Below are positions 6,360 to 11,170 of a DNA stretch of 11,170 nt, piece by piece. A program made the translations under genes and the position numbers. Below the pieces are notes generated by a model that saw only the letters and a list, made by a program, of their open reading frames with translations, ran no database searches and was not told the DNA's origin. How positions within the stretch are numbered: the stretch's first letter is position 1; each line of letters starts with the position of its first letter. Source of the DNA: Desulfobulbaceae bacterium (GTDB lineage Bacteria > Desulfobacterota > Desulfobulbia > Desulfobulbales > Desulfocapsaceae); contig JAIRRG010000230.1 of the NCBI GenBank assembly GCA_031256095.1, forward strand, positions 1 to 11,170. Reading direction: 5' to 3'.

Positions 6360-6460
6360 TTTTTTTGTCAAAAAAAGATATTTTGATCAATAATTTACAT
6401 ATTGCGGTTAGTAACATTTTTTGAACTGTTTTACCAAAGTTGCCAAAATCACGGCTTTTT
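6360..6460. other. AT-rich divergent intergenic stretch
   Basis: Together with its flanks this is part of a 359-base gap between the peptidase gene and the small coiled-coil gene. It separates two divergent promoters. It contains A/T tracts and a near match to the IHF consensus (6385-6397: GATCAA, four bases, TTA), but no credible coding frame. Confidence 0.4.
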
Positions 6461-6488
6461 TTGTCCAAGCGCATGGGAATGGTACAAT
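6461..6488 (+). promoter_or_regulatory. Promoter of the small coiled-coil gene
   Basis: TTGTCC (6461-6466) and TACAAT (6483-6488) are 16 bases apart, and the -10 has an upstream TG (TGGTACAAT). Transcription should start near 6495 and give a 68-nt leader. This leader contains the 10-bp palindrome CTTGGCCAAG (6523-6532) and outer complementary arms CCTTG and CAAGG. Confidence 0.55.
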
Positions 6489-6562
6489 TTTTTGTATTGC
6501 CTTGCCCAAAGGCCGCCGGGCGCTTGGCCAAGTCAAGGCTGTGCAACCAGAGAGAAAACGCC

Positions 6563-6748
6563 ATGAGCATCCGTCACCTGGCCCTGGCCTTGTACCAGAG
6601 CATGAAAGAAGTCGCCCGATTGGAAAAAGAAATCGCCGAAGCCCAACCGGCGCGGAAAAGCCTATTGGCCGAGGAATTACGCCGCGAGCGTGCCAACTTG
6701 CAGGCGGTTAGGCGACTGCTTGATGGAGCAAAGGAAGAAGGGCATTAA
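6563..6748 (+). CDS. Small coiled-coil protein of unknown function, 61 residues
   Basis: I place the start at the ATG at 6563, preceded by AGAGAG eight bases upstream. Earlier in-frame starts at 6440 and 6473 lie at or before the predicted promoter and would add a cysteine- and proline-containing stretch unlike the rest. The protein is soluble and highly charged: an N-terminal hydrophobic-leaning segment (IRHLALALYQSM), then heptad-like patterns of Leu, Ile and Ala with Glu, Lys and Arg from about residue 13 to 54. This fits a single long helix or a helical hairpin broken near Pro29. It ends with DGAKEEGH. I recall similar unnamed short proteins in related bacteria but cannot name a family. 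Its stop lies only 12 bp from the end of the convergent TonB-family gene, with no terminator visible between them. Confidence 0.65.
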   Translation: MSIRHLALALYQSMKEVARLEKEIAEAQPARKSLLAEELRRERANLQAVRRLLDGAKEEGH

Positions 6749-6760
6749 GGGCCAGGATCG

Positions 6761-7600
6761 TCAGCGCAGCCGGAACTCGATTGACAATGGTATGGTCATT
6801 TCCTTGGCTTTGCCTCCCACCTGTCCCGGCTGAAAACGCCACGTCCAAACACTGGCTATGGCGGCTTCATCGAGTAAAGAGGAAGAACTGCTGTGGCTGA
6901 CAGCCACCTTACGCACCGTACCATCGGCGCTAACCGTTACATCTAAGACAACCTTGCCATCCAGCCCGCGCCGCCGCGCCACCGGCGGATAGGCTGGCCG
7001 TGGCTGACTGATTGGCTTTGGCTGGATGGTGACGGTCATGGCGGCGCTAGCCGTTGTCTTCTGGTTGGTTTGGCTGACGGCGGGCTGTGGCGAGCCAGCG
7101 GTGCTGTGGCCGATGGCGGATGTATCTGACGTCAAGGTGGCGGCAGCCACCGGAACAGGCACGGACGTCACCGGGGCGGATGGAGTTGATGGCGGTTTTT
7201 GGCTGGTTGACGTGATTGATTCTTTTGTCGGTGGTTTCGCTTTCGTCGGCAATGGTGCTGGCCGCGATTCGGGTGTCGCTTTTTTCGCTGAGACTGGCGC
7301 CGGCTCAACCGCTGCTGGTGTTGGAGCCGGAGTCTCCGTTATTGACGCGGCGGCGGCTTGCGCCAATGGCGCCAGTTGAACAACAACCACCGATTCAAGC
7401 CAGGGCGATGGGGCGGAGTCGGCGCCAACCAAGGCAAAGAGACCAGCAAGTGCCACCAGATGAAGAGCCAGTGCGAGGCTTAGGGCTTTGCCCCAGCCAT
7501 GGTAAAGGTTTGGCGTCAGTGCCGGTAACAGTGGCTGGTGATCGGCTTGGCTGAGCCGGCAGCCGCTGTCAGCGGCAAAAATGGACGGTTCAATATTCAT
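6761..7600 (-). CDS. tonB: TonB-family energy transducer protein
   Basis: The 279-residue protein has the full TonB layout: a short cytoplasmic N-terminus, one membrane helix (about 38-60, containing His47), a long Pro/Ala/Ser/Thr-rich periplasmic spacer (about 61-195) and a C-terminal TonB domain (about 198-279) with PAYPPVARRRGLDG, VTVSADGTV and the final amphipathic strand. TonB carries proton-motive energy from ExbB/ExbD to outer-membrane receptors, which then import ligands such as corrinoids. Its ATG overlaps the stop of the binding-protein gene (ATGA), and a strong GGAGG lies four bases upstream inside that gene, so translation is probably coupled. It is therefore expected to be under the same cobalamin riboswitch. 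ExbB, ExbD and the receptor are not in the window. Which receptor it serves is inferred from the operon. Confidence 0.9.
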   Translation of the reverse strand: MNIEPSIFAADSGCRLSQADHQPLLPALTPNLYHGWGKALSLALALHLVALAGLFALVGADSAPSPWLESVVVVQLAPLAQAAAASITETPAPTPAAVEPAPVSAKKATPESRPAPLPTKAKPPTKESITSTSQKPPSTPSAPVTSVPVPVAAATLTSDTSAIGHSTAGSPQPAVSQTNQKTTASAAMTVTIQPKPISQPRPAYPPVARRRGLDGKVVLDVTVSADGTVRKVAVSHSSSSSLLDEAAIASVWTWRFQPGQVGGKAKEMTIPLSIEFRLR

Positions 7601-8517
7601 TTTGCCTCCGGCAGCCGCAGGCCAGGATGCAGCAATTCGGCCACCAGCGCCAATCCTCTGACAAATGACACCGGCGTTGGGCTACATACCAGATCCGGGT
7701 CGATCATATGCACCCGTTCATTTTTTGCCGCCGCCAGCACCGGATAGCTCAGCCATCGCCGCCGCTCCTCACCGGCAGCACCCGTTTCACCGCCCATGAT
7801 GGCGATCAGGATGACATCGGGGTTGTGCGCCAGCAACCGCTCATAATCGTACTGTGGTCTGGTTTCGCCAGCGGCGATGTTAATGCCGCCGGCAAAAGTC
7901 AAATAATCGTTGGTGAAAGCGTTGCCGACTGAGGCGAATAAGGGTTTGGCGCCAATTTCCAGAAAGACCGTCGGCTTGGGCAAGGCCGCCACTTTGAGAC
8001 GAATTTCTTCCACTCGTTGCCGCGCCGTTGCCACCACCTGTTCGGCCTGCGGCAGATGGCCAGTCAGCTTGCCCATGAGAAGAAAATTATCGCATATTTC
8101 GGCAAAACTGCGTGGCTGGCGGAAATGGACGACCTTGATGCCAAGTCTCGTGAATTGCGCCACTTGCTCCGGCGAGGTCAATCCAGTGGCCAGGATCAGG
8201 TCGGGATTCAGGGAAATGATTTTCTCGATATCCGGTTGCAGCACGGTACCGATCTTTTCTTTCTTTTTCGCTTCCGGCGGATGATTGCAGTAGGTGGTGC
8301 AGCCGATGAGCGAGCCGCCGGCGCCTATGAGAAAGAGGTTTTCTGTATTGATTGGTCCCAACGAAACAATCCGGCGGGCGGGCGGGTCATTGGGCGAGCT
8401 ATTTTTGGCGGCCAGAGCCGTCTGGGCCTGGAGGAATAGGGCGACCACAAAAAAGGCGAGAACCAGGGCAACACAGCCGAAACGAAGAGGGTGGGAGGAG
8501 AAAAACACTGTGGGCAT
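7597..8517 (-). CDS. btuF: Periplasmic corrinoid-binding protein, BtuF-like
   Basis: The 306-residue protein belongs to the helical-backbone periplasmic binding proteins that deliver vitamin B12, heme or iron-siderophores to BtuCD/FecCD-type ABC importers. Residues 1-36 are a long signal peptide ending in ALA-A. RIVSLGP (49-55), IGAGGSLIGCTTYC (64-77), IISLNPDLIL (100-109), a long linking helix (about 155-178), and HNPDVILIAI (231-240) match the two lobes in order. No lipobox is apparent. The specificity call rests mainly on the cobalamin riboswitch upstream; sequence alone would also allow another metal chelate. The start at 8517 has AGGCGG five bases upstream. The gene overlaps the TonB-family gene by four bases. 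Permease and ATPase genes are absent here. Confidence 0.88.
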   Translation of the reverse strand: MPTVFFSSHPLRFGCVALVLAFFVVALFLQAQTALAAKNSSPNDPPARRIVSLGPINTENLFLIGAGGSLIGCTTYCNHPPEAKKKEKIGTVLQPDIEKIISLNPDLILATGLTSPEQVAQFTRLGIKVVHFRQPRSFAEICDNFLLMGKLTGHLPQAEQVVATARQRVEEIRLKVAALPKPTVFLEIGAKPLFASVGNAFTNDYLTFAGGINIAAGETRPQYDYERLLAHNPDVILIAIMGGETGAAGEERRRWLSYPVLAAAKNERVHMIDPDLVCSPTPVSFVRGLALVAELLHPGLRLPEAK

Positions 8518-8522
8518 GGCAA

Positions 8523-8599
8523 CCGCCTGCTGGGGGAAGACAGCTCCGGCGGGAATGCCCTGATGCCCACGTCTGATGCGCTGCCATTCCTCGTGGCGG
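8523..8599 (-). promoter_or_regulatory. Expression platform between riboswitch and binding-protein gene (inferred)
   Basis: The Shine-Dalgarno sequence AGGCGG (8523-8528) is complementary over five bases to CCGCC (8595-8599), which lies just behind the aptamer. No hairpin followed by a T run occurs here, so control at translation initiation is more likely than termination. The long distance between the two arms makes the pairing speculative. Confidence 0.3.
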
Positions 8600-8609
8600 C
8601 GCGCCTTTT

Positions 8610-8770
8610 GTCCTTAGCAGGTTTTCTGACTCCTGGCTCATCCGTCCCGCGCCTTCCCACCGTTTGCGGGCGGCAGTGGCATGAAGCGGGCGTTGTCTCC
8701 AGTTACAGCAGCGGGCCTGTCCCCGGTTCGCACGGGGTTCCCTCAATCGGCTCATAGGAGCGCCAAAGAC
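8610..8770 (-). promoter_or_regulatory. Cobalamin riboswitch
   Basis: The minus-strand sequence shows the conserved adenosylcobalamin aptamer parts in order. GAGGGAA comes first, then CCCCGTGCGAACCGGGG with ACAGG, GCTGCTGTAACTGG, GCCACTG and GGTGGGAAGGCGCG. Last is the B12 box AGTCAGAAAACCTGC (8617-8631). The ends pair as P1, GTCTTT (8765-8770) with AAGGAC (8610-8615). In this RNA class, binding of cobalamin lowers expression of downstream uptake or synthesis genes. It sits about 90 bases before the BtuF-like gene, directly behind a promoter whose expected start coincides with its 5' end. Confidence 0.95.
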
Positions 8771-8777
8771 GGCAGAT

Positions 8778-8806
8778 ATAAAAATCCATCGCCGCCGGAC
8801 TGTCAA
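8778..8806 (-). promoter_or_regulatory. Promoter of the cobalamin-regulated operon
   Basis: A perfect -35 TTGACA (8801-8806, minus strand) stands 17 bases from TTTTAT (8778-8783), a 4/6 match to the -10. The expected start, near 8771, falls at the first base of the riboswitch, which supports the call. Confidence 0.6.
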
Positions 8807-8953
8807 GCCTTCAACACTTTCGCTTCATCGCTGTTATCTTTGGAGCTGGAAAGTGGCGCCATCGCTATCCTCTTCTTCGCTCTGATGACGCCGCTGTATC
8901 CTGGGTGTAGTTGAAGAGGGCAAATAAAGTCTCTGGACGCATTTTTTTCTTGC
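8807..8953. other. Intergenic stretch without a recognisable gene
   Basis: This part lies between the divergent riboswitch promoter and the acs promoter. I see no coding frame with a ribosome binding site. CCTCTTC (8869-8875) and GAAGAGG (8913-8919) are complementary but 37 bases apart. A run of seven T follows at 8942-8948. Confidence 0.45.
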
Positions 8954-8972
8954 ATTGGTATTCATTGGTATT
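8954..8972 (+). repeat. Tandem direct repeat at the acs promoter
   Basis: ATTGGTATT occurs twice (8954-8962 and 8964-8972) with a period of ten bases, close to one helical turn. The second copy overlaps the extended -10 of the acs promoter. The arrangement fits an activator or repressor site, but no regulator can be named from the sequence. Confidence 0.55.
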
Positions 8973-8974
8973 AT
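8966..8974 (+). promoter_or_regulatory. Extended -10 promoter of acs (candidate)
   Basis: TGGTATTAT matches an extended -10 at TG plus five of six hexamer bases. The -35 region (TTTCTT at 17-base spacing) is poor, suggesting dependence on an activator or on the extended -10. The start near 8981 leaves a leader of about 120 nt. Confidence 0.4.
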
Positions 8975-9016
8975 GTATGGTCCAGTTAAAAACGGATGAT
9001 AACCAAGCATAGAAAC

Positions 9017-9045
9017 TGAGTTTCCCGTGCCCACGGGAAATCTCA
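9017..9045 (+). promoter_or_regulatory. Strong inverted repeat in the acs leader
   Basis: TTTCCCGTG (9021-9029) and CACGGGAAA (9032-9040) are perfect 9-bp arms around CC. TGAG and CTCA extend the pairing on the outside past one bulged T. As RNA it would be a stable hairpin with a GCCC loop; as DNA it looks like a dimeric protein site. No T run follows, so termination is unlikely. Confidence 0.6.
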
Positions 9046-9102
9046 ACATCCTGTCGCCTCAAAAGCGGCATATCCAGAAATTTTTCAGCGAAAGGAGCAG
9101 TC

Positions 9103-11127
9103 ATGGCTAACGGAAAAGAAGGAACGGATCAGGCGGCAACGCGTTGGAAAGATGAAGAGTATTTTTATCCGTCAAAAGAATTCATCGCCCAGGCCAACCT
9201 GAATAACAAGTCGGTATTCGATCGCTTTGCTCTCGATAATTTCCCTAATTATTACGCCGAGTTTGCCGATCTGATCACTTGGTTCAAACCTTGGGAAAAG
9301 GTGTTCGACAGCAGCGAGGCCCCCACTTGGAAGTGGTTCACGGGCGGCACCCTCAATGTCAGCTATAACTGCATCGACCGCCATCTGGCGAAAAATGCCA
9401 ACAAAACCGCCATTCATTATGTGCCAGAGCCGATGAATGAAAAGACCGAGCATATAACCTATCAGGAATTGTATGTCCGGGTCAACGAGTTCGCTGCCTT
9501 GTTGCGCAATACCGCCAAGCTAAAACGCGGCGACCGCGTCACCATCCATATGCCGATGGTGGCGGAACTGCCCATTACCATGCTGGCCTGCGCCCGGCTG
9601 GGCGTCATCCACAACGTCGTTTTCGGCGGCTTTTCGTCGAGCGCCTGCGCTGACCGCATCATCGATTCAAAAAGCCGGGTTCTGATCACCATGGATGCCT
9701 ATTACCGCGCCGGCAAGCTGATCGACCACAAAAGCGTTGACGATGAAAGTTGCCAGTTGGCGGCGGACGGCGGCCAGAAAGTTGATACCCTTCTCATCTG
9801 GCAGCGTTATCCCGGTAAAAATTCCTCGCCGGCGCCGATGGTGGCGGGCCGCGACATCGTGGTCCAGGACGAGCTGAAGAAATATTACGGGGCGCGGATT
9901 GACCCGGAACATATGGATTCGCACGATCCGCTCTTTCTCATGTACACCAGCGGCACCACCGGCAAACCGAAAGGCTGCCAGCATGGCACCGGCGGCTACC
10001 TCTCCTATGTCACGGCCATGGCCAAATACATCCTCGACATTCAGCCCGAGGACGTCTATTGGTGCACGGCGGATATCGGCTGGATCACCGGCCATTCCTT
10101 CATCGTCTATGGGCCGCTGGCGCTCGGTGCCTCGTCCATCATGTATGAAGGCGTGCCGACTTATCCAGATGCCGGACGCAACTGGCGAATTGCCCAAGAC
10201 CTGGGCATCACTATCTTCTACACCGCGCCGACCGCCATCCGCGCCCTGCGTAAGGTCGGGCCGGACGAACCGAAGAAATACAATTTGAAATTCAAGCTGA
10301 TCGGCACGGTTGGTGAGCCGATTGAGCCTGAGGTCTGGCGTTGGTATTACAAAGAGGTGGGTAAAGACCAGGCGGCCGTCGTCGATACCTACTGGCAGAC
10401 GGAAACCGGCGGCTTCGTCTTCTGCACCGTGCCGGGCCTGGCGCCAATGAAGCCGGGCAGCGCCGGCCCAGGCGTGCCAGGCATCCATCCGGTACTTTTT
10501 GACGACGAGGGCAATACCTTGCCGCCAGGTTCCAATAAGCCCGCTCACTTCTGCATCAAAAATCCTTGGCCGGGCTGTTTCCAGACGATTTGGGGTAACC
10601 GCGACCGCTTTGTCAATAGCTATTTCGGGACATACAACCGTGACCGCAACAGCAAGGACTGGCGCGACTGGCCGTACATCACTGGTGATACCGCCATTGA
10701 AGCTGGGGATGGTTATGTGCGCATCCTCGGACGCGCCGACGACGTTATCAACGTCTCCGGCCACCGCCTCGGCTCCAAGGAAATCGAAGCGGCAGCGCTG
10801 ACGGTGCCGGAAATCGCCGAAGCGGCGGTTGTTGCCATCCCGCACGAGATCAAGGGCGCCGAGCCGGAACTGTACGTATCGTTGAAACCGGGCGTCGTGG
10901 CTACCCCGGACATCGAAAAGAAGGTTGCCGATGCCATCGTCTTCCAGATCGGCAAGATCGCCAAATGCGGCAGGATCTGGGTTGTGCCCGACATGCCGAA
11001 AACCCGTTCCGGCAAGATCATGCGCCGGGTACTGCTGGCGGTTTCGACGAAGGCCGATGTTGGCAATATTATGACGCTGGCCAATCCGGAAATCGTTGAT
11101 GCCATCCAGAAGATGGTAAACAAATAA
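9103..11127 (+). CDS. acs: Acetate--CoA ligase (AMP-forming), acetyl-CoA synthetase
   Basis: The 674-residue enzyme makes acetyl-CoA from acetate, ATP and CoA through acetyl-AMP in the cytoplasm. The length is slightly above the usual 650. Key parts are the P-loop-like YTSGTTGKPKG (281-291), GWITGH (326-331), GTVGEPIEPE (401-410), YWQTETGG (430-437), the hinge GRADDVINVSGHR (543-555) and the C-terminal PKTRSGKIMRR (632-642). In the last, Lys638 is the adenylation lysine that is acetylated for control in known Acs proteins. Trp431 corresponds to the tryptophan that limits the acyl pocket to acetate, supporting that substrate. Ile328 and Tyr430 replace the more common Val and Trp. AAGGAG lies five bases before the ATG. 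The gene has its own leader with repeats and is divergent from the cobalamin operon. Confidence 0.95.
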   Translation: MANGKEGTDQAATRWKDEEYFYPSKEFIAQANLNNKSVFDRFALDNFPNYYAEFADLITWFKPWEKVFDSSEAPTWKWFTGGTLNVSYNCIDRHLAKNANKTAIHYVPEPMNEKTEHITYQELYVRVNEFAALLRNTAKLKRGDRVTIHMPMVAELPITMLACARLGVIHNVVFGGFSSSACADRIIDSKSRVLITMDAYYRAGKLIDHKSVDDESCQLAADGGQKVDTLLIWQRYPGKNSSPAPMVAGRDIVVQDELKKYYGARIDPEHMDSHDPLFLMYTSGTTGKPKGCQHGTGGYLSYVTAMAKYILDIQPEDVYWCTADIGWITGHSFIVYGPLALGASSIMYEGVPTYPDAGRNWRIAQDLGITIFYTAPTAIRALRKVGPDEPKKYNLKFKLIGTVGEPIEPEVWRWYYKEVGKDQAAVVDTYWQTETGGFVFCTVPGLAPMKPGSAGPGVPGIHPVLFDDEGNTLPPGSNKPAHFCIKNPWPGCFQTIWGNRDRFVNSYFGTYNRDRNSKDWRDWPYITGDTAIEAGDGYVRILGRADDVINVSGHRLGSKEIEAAALTVPEIAEAAVVAIPHEIKGAEPELYVSLKPGVVATPDIEKKVADAIVFQIGKIAKCGRIWVVPDMPKTRSGKIMRRVLLAVSTKADVGNIMTLANPEIVDAIQKMVNK

Positions 11128-11170
11128 AGGAGGCGGCGTAGCCTTCCTCATTCCGTTCATGGTAAGCCTA

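Noticed and set aside
6366..6371. Perfect TTGACA on the minus strand near the peptidase promoter
   Set aside because: It is only nine bases from TATAAT, too close to act as its -35, and no other fitting -10 was found.
6385..6397. Near match to the IHF consensus
   Set aside because: One consensus position is wrong and AT-rich DNA gives such matches by chance; kept only as a note in the intergenic entry.
6440..6562. Upstream start for the small coiled-coil protein (102 residues)
   Set aside because: The extra part lies across the predicted promoter and looks unlike the charged helical rest; the ATG at 6563 has a purine-rich site upstream.
8869..8919. Seven-base inverted repeat CCTCTTC/GAAGAGG
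   Set aside because: The arms are 37 bases apart and low in complexity; chance is likely.
11128..11148. Hairpin AGGAGGC/GCCTTCCT directly after acs
   Set aside because: It has a bulge and no T run in the visible sequence; the window ends too soon to decide between a terminator and the ribosome binding site of a next gene.
9667..11160. 497-codon open frame on the minus strand opposite acs
   Set aside because: It is the antisense shadow of acs, whose protein is fully recognisable. The antisense frame has no domain and no ribosome binding site.

Overview
The window reads as ordinary chromosomal sequence from a Gram-negative bacterium. Signs of an outer membrane are an outer-membrane beta-barrel protein, a TonB-family protein, a MepS-like periplasmic peptidase and a cobalamin riboswitch ahead of a periplasmic binding protein. 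The acetate--CoA ligase, and the pairing of a CpsB-type phosphatase with a beta-barrel protein, remind me of Desulfuromonadales and related former Deltaproteobacteria. That placement is an impression from sequence style, not a measured result. I see no insertion sequence, CRISPR array, phage gene or replication origin.

Layout. (1) Bases 1-2088, minus strand: an exopolysaccharide/capsule-type operon. A strong promoter (2060-2088) and a leader of about 155 nt precede a PHP-domain tyrosine phosphatase (CpsB/YwqE type). Next come a secreted alanine-rich helical-repeat protein and the N-terminal part of a beta-barrel protein that runs off the left edge. (2) Bases 2381-2536, plus strand: a tRNA-Thr(CGU) gene with its own promoter and an intrinsic terminator. 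(3) Bases 2570-5413, plus strand: a leader hairpin, a DeaD/CsdA-type DEAD-box RNA helicase, and a YprB-like RNase H-fold exonuclease 51 bp behind it. (4) Bases 5417-6359, minus strand: a MepS/Spr-like NlpC/P60 peptidase with its terminator, an extended -10 promoter and an operator-like palindrome just inside the transcript. (5) Bases 6461-6748, plus strand: a 61-residue coiled-coil protein behind a good promoter, convergent with the next operon. (6) Bases 6761-8806, minus strand: promoter, cobalamin riboswitch, BtuF-like binding protein and TonB-family protein, the last two coupled by an ATGA overlap. (7) Bases 8954-11127, plus strand: acetyl-CoA synthetase with a leader holding a direct repeat and a strong inverted repeat.

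How the parts work together. The polysaccharide genes fit control of chain length (phosphatase acting on a tyrosine kinase) and export across the outer membrane. The helicase and nuclease form a plausible RNA or nucleic-acid handling pair. The riboswitch operon supplies two parts of a corrinoid uptake route, the periplasmic binder and the energy transducer; the outer-membrane receptor and ABC permease/ATPase are not in the window. Acs activates acetate to acetyl-CoA. I did not find a clearly new multi-gene system. The best leads are the riboswitch-controlled binder/TonB pair, the repeat protein in the polysaccharide operon, the small coiled-coil gene and several unexplained structured leaders.
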